Assembly: GCA_031002005.1 (NCBI GenBank)
Contig: CM061914.1
Location: 190,110,685-190,174,684, forward strand
Length of the DNA: 64,000 nucleotides
From: Vandiemenella viatica
Lineage: Eukaryota > Arthropoda > Insecta > Orthoptera > Morabidae
Direction: 5' to 3'
The notes under the pieces were generated by a model. The model ran no database searches. It was not told where the DNA came from and was given only the letters and a program-made list of their open reading frames with translations. The translations under genes and the position numbers were made by a program. This document shows, one piece after another, positions 54,590-64,000 of this stretch. Numbering within the stretch: position 1 is the stretch's first letter; each line of letters begins with the position of its first letter.

Positions 54590-56640
54590 CATCTACATAT
54601 ACTCCGCAAATCACAAAATTATGGGTGGCAGAGGGTGCTCAGCACCAAAGCTAAACCCTTTGTTGTGCAGTCCAATCCCTAATGGTACGAGGGTAAAAAT
54701 AATTCATATAAGAATCATTGCGGCACCTTATTTCTCTAATCTTGTCTTTCCTGTCATTCCGACCCAAACAGGTCGGTGGACGAAGTATTTCACTACACTC
54801 GTAAGTGAAAGTGGGAGTACGCATGTTTACCAATAAGTTTTACGAAACGTGCGTCGTCTATCTACCAGAGACTCCCAGCCTAGTCTACTAATCAGTTCTG
54901 TGAACGCTTTCATAAGGACTGTAGCAAGCGGTCACGAATCGAGCGGCTCTTCTCTGTACTTTCTCTAGTACTTTCGATCAACCCCTTACGAAACGGGTAC
55001 CCAAATGGCACAACAATAGTCCAAATGTGGACGCACAAGAGATTTGTACTGCTATCTCCTTTGTTTGTTCATTACAATTTTTCAAGACTTCGACCTATGA
55101 TATGGCAGCCTTAGAATTAGCTCTACCTACTAACGAATTAATGTGTAATGTCACATTTCATGTTCCTTTGTACTAGTTACTCCCAAATATTTCACTAGAA
55201 TCGACCATATCAATAACTGAACTTGTTTATCTCGTATTTCTGAACAATTGGATTCTTTTCGTTAGTTATGCTGCATTGTCTTGCAGCTTTTACAATTTAG
55301 CGTAACTTGCCTACTTAGCGCACCAAGCCAAAATAGTATCTAGATCGCGCTGAATTTCTAAGCAATCGGCCAAATTCCTTAGTTCCCAATAAATAACCGC
55401 AAACAATCTAAAAAGGCTTTTCACTTTGTCCTCGATATAGTTTAAAAAAATTAAGAAAAGAAGTGGTCCTATTACACTTCCTTGATGTACACCCGATGAA
55501 ACATCTAGATTAGAAGAACTTTCTCCTTCAACGACGACATACTGCTACCAACCAGTTAGAAAATCCGTGATCCATTCACAAAGCCGATCCGATATACCGT
55601 ACGCACGAAGCTTCGCTGAAAGGCGGTTGTGTGGCACAGAGTCAAAGGCTTTCTGAAAATCTAAAAAAATTGCATCTACTTGTGAACCTGCATCAATAAC
55701 TTTCATTACGTCATGTTTAAATAGGGCCAGCTGTGTTGCACGTGATATTTTCTTCCGAAATCCGTGTTGATGTGTTGTAAGAAAATTATTATCGTCTACA
55801 AATTTCATAATGTTCGAGCATATAATATGCTCCATAACTCTACTACAAACAGATGTTTTAGATATGGGACGATAGTTTCCAGGATCACTTCGATCACCTT
55901 TCTTGAAAATCGGAGTTACTTGCGTGATTTTCCAATCAGAAGGTACTTTTCGCTCTTCTAATGATTTACTGAATATATCAGACAGAAATGGCCCGATTTC
56001 TGCCGCATACTCTGAAAATACTCTTACTGGAATTTCATCCGGGCCCGGTGCTTTCCCCCAATTCAGGAGCTCTAATTACTTTATGATACCTGCAGTATCT
56101 ATTCGTAATGATTCCATCACCAACTCGACTAGGCGTGGGAAAATGGGAATACTATCCTTATTTTCATCAGTAAATGAATTTTTGAATACAGTATTTAGTA
56201 CGTTAGCTTTATCGCGGCATACATCAACCTCTGAACCTTCAGGAATTAGTGCTGGATTATTGCTATTGGTACAATTGACTTTTCGTACATACGGCCAAAA
56301 TTTCTTTGGGTTTTCTGTGAGACCCTTAGAGAGAGAGTTGTAATGAAAATCGTTGAAGGCCTCGCGCATTACATTCTTAATACGTCCTCTTAACTCAGCT
56401 AAGGTTTCTAAATCGCTTCCTGAACGTGCGTGTATTTTCCTTTGTTTTTTGAGTAATCTTTTGACTTCGCATGTGTACCACGGTGGATCATCCTCCCCAT
56501 TTATTGTCCGCTTCGGTATATGTATATGCATACCTTCCCTGACTATTCGTATAAATCGATGCCACATCTCTTCAACGGTGACCTTTGTTAACTTGAAGTT
56601 ATGGTAATTATTCCTCAGGTTCTAAAACACTCCTTAGAGG
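54590..56640 (-). mobile_element. CR1/L2-like LINE, decayed RT (L5)
   Basis: 5' to 3' on the minus strand: HIPKRTINGEDDPPWYTCEV, NPKKFWPYVRKVN (56567-56076). A linker follows with GPDEIPVRVFSEYAAE and PIFKKGDRSDPGNYRPIS. Then HQHGFRKKISRATQLALF and VDAIFLDFQKAFDSVPHNRL (motif A, 55835-55545), then VHQGSVIGPLLFLIFLNYIE. The expected FADD is lost (FAVIYW). The C-terminus at 54833-54651 reads GRNDRKDKIREIRCRNDS and FYPRTIRDW. The 3' end is a tagatgtaga-type tail near 54590. Several stops and frameshifts; the endonuclease part is not seen. Confidence 0.88.
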
Positions 56641-56825
56641 CCTTACTGAATCTGTATACAATCCGCCCTTTTCTCCTTTTTCGCTTGGTCATTAGTCTGA
56701 TAGTTGCAATTACCGCTTTGTGATCGCTTATACCTGTGGTCGTTGAAATGTCGGTGAATTATTCTGGCCTGTTGGTAACCAGCAGATATAAAATATTTTC
56801 GCCTCCCAGAAGACGTTTGTACTGT

Positions 56826-57070
56826 TTTCTGTTGTCAGACTATCGTAAATTACATACGGAGATAATGATATGCAGGAAATAAATATTCAGATGCTATTGT
56901 GTGTTCTGTACCTGATTTTAACTGTGACAAATAATAAGAATTGAAAGCTACGTGGCCTGGCTCGGAACCCCCCCTCCCTCCCCCCCCCCTCCACTCAGCT
57001 TACCGTACCTTTCAGCCAACCATCCCCCCCCCTAGACCGAACTGAGCCACGCAGTTTATGGACGATCCCT
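56826..57070 (-). mobile_element. MITE family X, one arm
   Basis: The reverse complement matches 4094-4290 (acatacggag, tgttctgtacctgatttta, gtttatggacg). C runs at 56969-56992 and 57026-57034 correspond to the G runs of the other copies. Confidence 0.6.
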
Positions 57071-57160
57071 TAGTATTGATCGTTCGATGCGAAAATCACT
57101 TGCTGAGACAGACAGGGTGCATACAGAGTACATATAACATCGTCTGGCAGCAGGTGTTAC

Positions 57161-57283
57161 CGAATACTCGCCGCCTGTTGCACTGGAGGCTGCGTTAGGA
57201 CTCGGTTCCAGGTTGTCCAGCAGCTCGCCTGGAGAGTTGGTGATGCGTGAGAGCAGATAAGCCCTGGCGCCACGAGCCGTCAT
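57161..57283 (-). CDS. Possible first coding exon of an unknown gene
   Basis: The minus strand has ATG at 57283, then 41 codons (MTARGARAYLLSRITNSPG...ATGGEYS), then a possible donor TCG/gtaaca at 57160. Composition is GC-rich and unlike its surroundings. About 200 bp upstream is a TATA box. I do not recognise the peptide; it has no signal peptide. No second exon was found to the left, and the SPH gene lies further down on this strand. Confidence 0.35.
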
Positions 57284-57484
57284 GGAGGCCGCCTGCCACT
57301 CCGTCACGTATCAGACACTCCAACAGCGAGACTCTCAGGCGACTTGATCGATCGGTCGCGGATCCACAGTTTTAATCGCGCTGATGGTCAATTTTTGCTC
57401 TCCGCGAATTCTTCGGCCTTTAATTAGTAGCAACTGTCACAGGTATTTGTCTGGTGCAGTGAAATGGAACTGGAATTCCAGCCA

Positions 57485-57492
57485 CTTTTATA
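57485..57492 (-). promoter_or_regulatory. TATA box (TATAAAAG)
   Basis: Perfect TATAAAAG on the minus strand; the expected start is near 57460 (catttcactgc). It would give a ~180-nt 5'UTR before the ATG at 57283. Confidence 0.45.
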
Positions 57493-57779
57493 CAGTTTCC
57501 AATAAACTCAGAATTCATGTTGTTTGATTATCGCTGTAGTATGGTTGGTGTGTAACGTAACGATTTATATTTTTCATCGGAGCGGGACGCCTGAGCAATT
57601 ATTTTCGTGAGAGCGGGACGAAGTAGGCATTTTGTAAAAAAAAAAAAAAAAAATCCGTATTTACGAGTTTTTATTAAAAAACGGAGAACTAATAATAGAA
57701 TGTATTACATAGTTAGCTAAGTTACTTAAACTTAGCGTCTGATATCTAATGTCTAACTAGCCAGTTGTATTTGTCGGCG

Positions 57780-58255
57780 GAAAAAATCAGTTTTACAATA
57801 TCGGGTCTAGTTTTAAGTAGGAATGGAGCTCATTAGAACAAGATTTGTTGGTGTTAGTCTTGGTAATCAAAATGGCTTTCAATACTGCGTCCCTTAACTG
57901 TGTTTTGTTACTTGTCGATATTTTATTTATTAGAGAAAAAATTCTTTCGACAGGACCTTTACTATCAGGTGAACACATAACGTACTCAATAGTTATATGG
58001 AAGTTGGAGAGTGTTAGCACTGAAGTGTTGAAATAATTGCGCCCAACTGTCTTCAGCAGCAACATTCCCAGCGCTCCAGCTAGTGATTTTTTGATCTGTG
58101 ACGTAGTTGGAAATAAGCGAAAACTCGTCGAACAATTCCATGTCTTGGCTGCTGCTAATAAATCCTTGCGTGATCAGCAATGGTCCATGGGTCGACTCGA
58201 CCGCCGCGCGGCAAAAACCGTATCGTCTGTTTTAGACCGTTTTAGACCTTAATAG
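57780..58255 (-). pseudogene. hAT transposase C-terminal remnant
   Basis: Frames on minus: LISNYVTDQKITSWS, then VLTLSNFHITIEYVMCSPDS, VERIFSLINKISTSNKTQL and KSCSNELHSYLK. The ERxFSL...N block followed by the sC.eFhxyL segment resembles hAT dimerisation tails. A frameshift near 58000 joins the two parts. Confidence 0.65.
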
Positions 58256-58329
58256 ATGGATATATTAAATTGTGGTTTTGTCTGCGAAAACGGTACAGAC
58301 AGCCTGAAAGCGTGTCGTAAGATCACTTT

Positions 58330-58402
58330 CAGTAGCGTAGCTAGGTCAAGAAGGGGCCCGGTGCAAAAAAATTATTTTGGGCCCTCAGGCTACGTGGGCG
58401 TC

Positions 58403-58434
<32 letters not shown>

Positions 58435-58635
58435 GCTCTTCCTAGTGAGGGGCTCCCCTCAGAAGACGTGGAGACTTGGTGGAGCTAAAAAAAAAAAGGT
58501 CGCGCATTTGCCCTGAAGGCCCCTGGGTCCTCTGAGCTGTGCTCAGGAGCCTCCTGAGGTGCGCTCGGGGGGCCCCCTGAGCGTGGGGGCCCCCGAGCAT
58601 TGCACCAGCCTAGCCCTATGGTAGCTGCGCCCCTG
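58330..58635. mobile_element. hAT-type MITE with CAGGGGCGxAGCTA ends
   Basis: Left CAGTAGCGTAGCTAGG, right (reverse) CAGGGGCGCAGCTACC, a widely known hAT end. The 8-bp flanks atcacttt / atgacgtt match 6 of 8. The interior is T-rich, then G/C-rich, with no ORF. Confidence 0.8.
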
Positions 58636-58639
58636 ATGA

Positions 58640-59560
58640 CGTTGTTCATGTATCATATAGAATACTAGGATTTCAGACTGATATTACATGGATAGCGTAT
58701 CATATAGAATACTTAGGATTTAAAACTGATATTACACGGATAGCAAAAGGTTTTTGGAATTCCTAATTTGATTTAATTTCATTGGTTCTTTACTTGCGTC
58801 GTCATTAATTCAGTAGAAGTTACTATTGTATGGTTATGTGAACTGCAAATGAAATATATAGAACAATGCAAAATCAACGCCATTAGCGTTATGTAATATC
58901 AATTCCGTATAATTAACATATTGCAAAAAAAAAAATAATAATCTGCCAGAATATTGCGTTCAAATCGTCATTTTTGACGGGCTCGAAGATAGTCATGTAT
59001 AATGGTAGTAGGAATTTATTCTGGAAAACCTTATAAGGAGAAACGAATAAGTCATTGTTAATTATATCTTTCAGTTATATGAATACGTTACTCTGGTTAG
59101 ATTATCAGAGTATTTGGCTTAGGATTTTACATAAATAAATTCATTTTACTTTAGATGACGGAGACTATCATTTCGAAAACGGATAACTGTTATTTAATTG
59201 ACTAATACATTTCACATTACGTTTCTCCGAGTTTTTAATAAACTTTATTGTTTCTTATCGTCTGCCAAAAAAAAAAAAAAAAATTAGGTCATGGTTTAAC
59301 CTAGTCCTTATAGATAAAATTGCGTAAATATTGTTTCCCCTTCTCCTTACATGAATTTCTGCGACTAACTGATGCAGATAAAAAAAAGCGTAAATACTGA
59401 ATCCCCTTCTCGTTACATGAAGTTCTGCGTCTAGTTGTAAATAAACGAAAAGCAAGATGATGGAATGAATGTAATATGGTGGCTGTTGATTGGCGGTACG
59501 TTACGGTTCTCTAGCCAATAGCTATGGTAGCTATAGACGACGTATGCAGACTCCAGATTA
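58640..59560. other. No gene seen; small tandem duplication
   Basis: AT-rich. About 70 bp (gcgtaaata...cccttctc-ttacatgaa) occurs twice at 59310-59445. Confidence 0.5.
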
Positions 59561-59600
59561 GCATTTTATATAAGAGGATCTGCAGGTAGTTAGCCGCAAT
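59505..59600 (+). promoter_or_regulatory. Promoter-like CCAAT/TATA block
   Basis: ccaatagc at 59514 and tatataagag at 59567, with an ATG at 59599 opening a 63-residue frame that runs into a MITE fragment. Possibly an LTR or pseudo-promoter. Confidence 0.25.
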
Positions 59601-59689
59601 GATTTACCTAAGGCGCTGCAACTTGGATCAGCAGGGCAGGACAGAGTCCTGGTCCCTGCGTACCGGCAGTCCTGATGAGGTTTTAGGTG

Positions 59690-59811
59690 GGAAAAAAAAA
59701 CTCTTTAAATGTAATCTCACTTTAGGGAGAGGACGGTTCCCCCAGATCTCATCGAATTATTTTAAGAAAAATATCTTCTCACGTAATTAATGGATGCCTC
59801 CCAAGGTGAAT
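59690..59811 (-). mobile_element. MITE family M, truncated copy 3
   Basis: Right end tcacgtaattaatggatgcc, the inverse of gggcatccataaattacgtg; only one end is present. Confidence 0.55.
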
Positions 59812-60023
59812 GCCAATACGATCCCCAATGTCCGCCTCATAAACTGCACATCGCACAAACAAAAATACACTAAGCGCACACACCACATAGTTCCACGTTT
59901 AGCAGACAGGTGGCAAGGCGTCAGACTTACCGACAAGCTGGACAAATCCAACACGACGCATCCAAAAAAAATAAAAAAAAATATAATGCCTATCCTGTAA
60001 AAGGGATAAGTTGAGGAAGAAGT

Positions 60024-60979
60024 AGGACTGTTGATAATATATCGATATGTCGAAATATCGATATTATTTTCTGAAAATATCGATATTTATGAGTGATATT
60101 TCTCTGGACGATATATCGATATTTCGATACTGAAATCTGGATATCAGCTTCGATATTTTTTAATAAAATAAGTTATCATTTTTCGTTTGCTCTGAATGGC
60201 ACTTGGTCCCTCAAATTTCTGTTACGCATAGAGATAAGCAAGCTTAAGTAAATCTTACTGCATTTCTATAATTAGTTTGAAAGTTTTAAGTACCAAGTCC
60301 ACTCAGATGACGACAACAGTGTAGGCAAGGCATCGCTCGCCCAGCACGAATCGAACGCGAGTCCATTGTTTGAAATGAGCCTGTGGATTGTCCAGGGTAG
60401 TCCAACTTGAAACTAGTGTGTTAGCAGGAATAGTTGGAAGTGTAAATAACAAATAGTTGCTAATTCGAGAGCAAGAAATATAAGACAACTCAGAATAAGC
60501 TATCAACATACAAAACTAAATGAAATACCACAAAAAAATCTTTTGAAAAAAAAAAGTTATGTAACTTGGCCATAATGCATGCTATGATAGCTAAACTTCT
60601 ACCTACATAAATGCCTCAACAGTATTGCTTATTAATCTTCAAAATACACAAAATAAGATTTGCCTCGAACCTCTTACGAGTTTAATCATTTTTTTATGAA
60701 ACTTGTGAGACACATAATGGTCAAATTTTTTTAAAAAATCAACAATCATCATCACCAACAGAAACCCTTCGAAAGTGAAAAACTGATTAAGAACAAAATC
60801 AGCCGTCTATTTATCAGTGGACAGCCTTATTTTTGCAAGGTTTGATTTTATGAAATTGCATTTATGAAAGTATCGATATATCGATACTTTTTTCCGATAT
60901 ATCGAAAGCCGATATAGATACTTTTTAAAATATCGATATATCGAATATCTGAAATTTTTAAAAATATCAACGGCTCCAG
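60024..60979. mobile_element. TIR element with atcgatat-rich ends (hAT-like)
   Basis: Ends ggactgttgataatatatcg and (reverse) ggagccgttgatattttt. Both ends have dense tatcgatat clusters (60037-60165, 60868-60950) and the middle is AT-rich without a transposase. No clear target duplication. Confidence 0.5.
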
Positions 60980-62195
60980 GGAGAAGCGGAAGAAATGCAA
61001 TGATTACGTTGTCAACTTTTCTTTAGCTCTACAGATATCTTCATTCAAAAGAGGGCTACAGCAGACAGCCAAACCATCATTTTCTCGAAATAAAAGAAAT
61101 AAGAACGCCCCCCCGATAAAGTTATTAATAGACTGTGTTAAATTGAAGAACATTTATAAATCAACTGCGGGAGAATTGCCAACGACCGAGTTATCTGTGT
61201 CTCTATGTTCCTGGTTCTATCTGTCTGGTATTTCTTTGCGCGGAGACAGTATACAGCGACGGTAAGGGCGCATTGGGGTGGGGGATTTGTCGCAGGACAG
61301 TAAATCCATTCCACAGAGATTGCTACTGTCTTCATAGCGATAGCGAGTGCCTTTTCTTTTTGCGCAGCAGTGGTGCCAACTGAACGGGGTGTAGACTCTC
61401 AGGGCTGTTTGCTCACGGGCAATAAATTTCCCCGCTATCCCCGCCCGCGCAGTGTTCTGCGAACCAGCAGCGTTTGTTTCAACACAAAAGCAGAAAACAA
61501 TGGACGCAAATTAGCCGCGACGATTGTCCTTAAGACAGACACGAAGTTATTCTCTGTGTGGGCGGTAACAATTATTGCGTTTGGAAAACGTATTCACTTT
61601 TTTGGTCATATTAAAAGGCTCTTAATTCTGCAGTGCCCATTAAGAATAATAATCAGCGTATGTTGTAATTCTACTTAACATAATTCACTAATCAGAATGT
61701 GTGTGTCTGTTCCTTTGTTACCTCTTCACGCAGAAACTACTTAAGTGATTTGGATGTAGTTTTCATACTTTGAAACCTTATGGTGTAGCTTAAAAACTGC
61801 GGTGTACCTCATCACTCTAAGTGTCCTGGGGTACTATGTAATAAATGATAACGTGTTCGTAACGATAACAGACAGGTGCTACAGATCACATTGCATCTAA
61901 GCTAAACACTCCTTTCTTATCCTTAAAAGATAACCTCCAAAGATCACAATGCATGACAGGTAATAACTCCACTCTCTCGGTTCTATAAATACATATATAT
62001 ATTATTATTATTATTATTATTTTCGTATGTCCCCATAACAAAGAACGTTAATCAATTTTGATTGGATGTGTTCAATTTTTCTTTGGGATTTTCTTCTTGT
62101 AGTACCAATATTTTTTTATTCCTTCACTGATGGTTTTCTTTTCTTCGGCTGTCCAGATGCGTTTAGATCTTTCCTTTTTTTTTTTTTTTTTTTTT
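60980..62195. other. No gene seen
   Basis: A repeat motif at 61685-61770 is shared with 36950-37215; (ATT)n at 62000-62020. A somewhat GC-richer patch at 61240-61560 shows no recognisable coding sequence. Confidence 0.5.
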
Positions 62196-62199
62196 CTCC

Positions 62200-62470
62200 G
62201 AAATAACTTCCCATGAGTTCACATGCTTATTACAAATCTGTGACGTCTCCCTTAGCAGTGCCTGCAGACTTCAGGTCTTTCTCCACCTCCTTCATCCATG
62301 TGCTTGCTGTTTTTACTGTTTGTCCGCAATCTATAATTTCTCTTGAGATTCTTTCCTTCGGAAGTCTACTCAAATGTCCATAAAATTTCAGCCTTTTTTT
62401 CTTCAGGACTGATTCTACGTTTCTCTGTAGTTTTAGTCTGAAGTCTATACTGTCCATCTTTATTCACTCT
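62200..62470 (-). mobile_element. LINE RT C-terminal remnant (L11)
   Basis: 75 residues: VLKKKRLKFYGHLSRLPKER, ISREIIDCGQ, WMKEVEKDLKSAG; the RLxxYGHxxR pattern of non-LTR RT C-termini. Confidence 0.75.
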
Positions 62471-62689
62471 GGGTCCCTTCAGTTTTCTCGGATGCATTAC
62501 CCTACGGGAAACTACATCAGAGATTAATATTCCAAGAAATTTTGATATTTACTTTACATTAATAATTCCAACGATACTTCATTACAAACCTCAGACAGAA
62601 TCCAAACATTTCACCGCACAGAACACAAGTTACTTGTACCGCGGAAAGGTTGCAACACTTAGATTCCCCCGTTACAACAGGATAATATA

Positions 62690-62760
62690 ATATAATAATA
62701 ATAATTTAATTAACTTGCAATGGAGCGCATGCTCCGGTGGCAATTTTCCTACACACACAT
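62690..62760 (-). mobile_element. LINE 3' end, hairpin only (family L1)
   Basis: (aattaa)n then ggagcgcatgctccgg and tggcaattttcctacacac; about 60 bp of the extreme 3' end, showing very short 5'-truncated insertion. Confidence 0.75.
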
Positions 62761-62816
62761 TACCAGATCTTCACTAAATCAGGCGTTGTGATTTAAAACG
62801 CGTCACCTTATTAGAT

Positions 62817-63500
62817 TGTTCGTGGTTTAATTAATATGATAAATAACCAGAACACCATATAGTTCACTGTAAACTTGCTTTTATTTCCATAAACACGACG
62901 TCAAAGATACTGTTTACATGAAAACATACAATCCAGCGATTGTATACTACACTTCTTCCACATACAATACAGTCCTTGGTCCGTCGTAAATTGAGTTGCT
63001 GAAAACTGTTTCTCTGTCTCTGATGTTCGCTTAATATAAGCTACATCAAGATTTCTAGAACACTTCACAAGCTTCCGACAGATATTTCTCGAATATTAAC
63101 AATACTTCAACAATTGAAACATATTAAAAACAATTAGAATTAATACATAATCATTTACAATCAATACAAATATGTTCAGAAATGGAAATTAAAGATACTT
63201 AAATACAAAATTATCCACAGAGATAATTTTCAAACTGTAGCAAATTGTGCTTTACACATCGTAACTTGCATTAAAACTTGGAATTACAAACATTTAAAGC
63301 AATTCTCTTATACAATTCTGTCCTTAATCATATTAACTGTCCTGTATATAATTTATTTTCATAAAACTAAGTCTATTTACACTGATTTACAGTTAATTGA
63401 AAATCAAACATACAAGATCATATTCAACCAAACTTTAGCTTAGTGTAAGTGCTTCATAAAATACACTTCCATTCAAGTTTAGGTTTGAGGGACTGTTACA
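62817..63500 (-). mobile_element. Probable solo LTR, uninterrupted
   Basis: Minus strand: TGTAACAGTCCCTCAAACC...CACGAACA, 684 bp, with a TATA-like aatataag and a cgtcgtgttt / aataaa region matching 16928-17807. Five-bp flanks do not match. Confidence 0.6.
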
Positions 63501-64000
63501 ACCTGCATAACAGTTGATGAGATTTTCATCACTCTAAACAGGCCACATCACTCGTCACTGAAACTGACAGGGGAAAAAACAGAAACGCTTAATTCTGTAT
63601 AGCATCTCTGGATTGGATTAGCTTCAACCGCATAACATTCTAATAGCCTCCAGCTCAGCGGGGAAAAATTCGTATTTAATAAGAGGCAGGAATTTTGGCG
63701 GCTTATGTAGTGTCGGAAGGCGAGCGGAATTACAGAATTGTGAGGCTTCACTGGCCTTAGCCTCCCCCTCACCCTGCGGCCTCTAATTACACTTGTCGTC
63801 CCGCCGACATCAAAGAGGCCGCCGACTAGCTTTGTTGTAATTACTGTCTGTGTGCTGCCGCCACAATTACTTCTTCACTGCTCCGGCAAAACTTCATTAC
63901 TTCACGAATAACTTCACTCCAGCCAGTGGACTCCGGCAACACATCCGACAAGTTAAATCATAAGTAGGTTTGCCACGAGTACTCTGTTTCACTTGTAATG
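63501..64000. other. No gene seen
   Basis: GC rises from 63700 (gaggcttcactggccttagc...). Frames are short and unrecognised. It could be upstream sequence of a gene beyond the window. Confidence 0.4.

Overview
This is a transposon-rich stretch of an animal nuclear genome, almost certainly an insect. Three things point there: spliced serine-protease exons, DD34D mariner copies, and tRNA-derived SINEs beside several non-LTR (LINE) families. I cannot name the species; a large, repeat-laden genome of the kind seen in cockroaches, stick insects or locusts is an inference from texture only. Nothing looks bacterial or viral: there are no operons and no long intact ORFs.

The one host gene I can reconstruct lies on the minus strand. 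It encodes a secreted chymotrypsin-fold protein of about 255 residues. It has two alternative non-coding first exons (about 41.6 and 39.5 kb), a signal-peptide exon (36,521-36,404), an exon with the His and Asp of the triad (30,245-29,982), and a last exon (20,143-19,745) followed by AATAAA. Exon phases join cleanly. The catalytic Ser region reads EAGGGAP where active enzymes have GDSGGP, and the activation motif IVGG reads ISNV, so this is a serine protease homolog (SPH). A segmental duplication (1-5,688 and 26,932-33,001) carries a second copy of the His/Asp exon at 3,108-2,845. The two exon copies differ at 12 sites, all synonymous, so both look selected.

Layout. 0-5.7 kb: duplication copy A. 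5.7-8.0 kb: LINE, nested SINEs and a MITE. 8.0-9.3 kb: two small tandem arrays that carry tRNA-like B boxes. 9,628-10,627: a 1,000-N gap. 10.6-14.7 kb: a 124-bp satellite whose monomer is the 3' end of a LINE found elsewhere in the window. 14.7-19.6 kb: LINE, SINEs, a probable LTR, hammerhead-like motifs, and a mariner with a MITE inside it. 19.7-20.6 kb: the SPH last exon and a minisatellite abutting its splice acceptor. 20.7-22.4 kb: a LINE split by a 1.04-kb foldback element. 24.3-25.4 kb: hAT. 26.7-33.0 kb: duplication copy B. 33-36 kb: LINE tails, a Harbinger-like MITE and a hAT-like element. 36-42 kb: 5' part of the SPH gene. 43-57 kb: several decayed LINEs and SINEs. 57-64 kb: a possible first exon with a TATA box, hAT remnants, MITEs and a probable LTR.

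The transposons interlock: SINEs sit in an LTR and in another SINE, a MITE in a mariner, a foldback in a LINE. SINE and LINE share a core sequence, and three tandem arrays appear to have grown from SINE or LINE ends.
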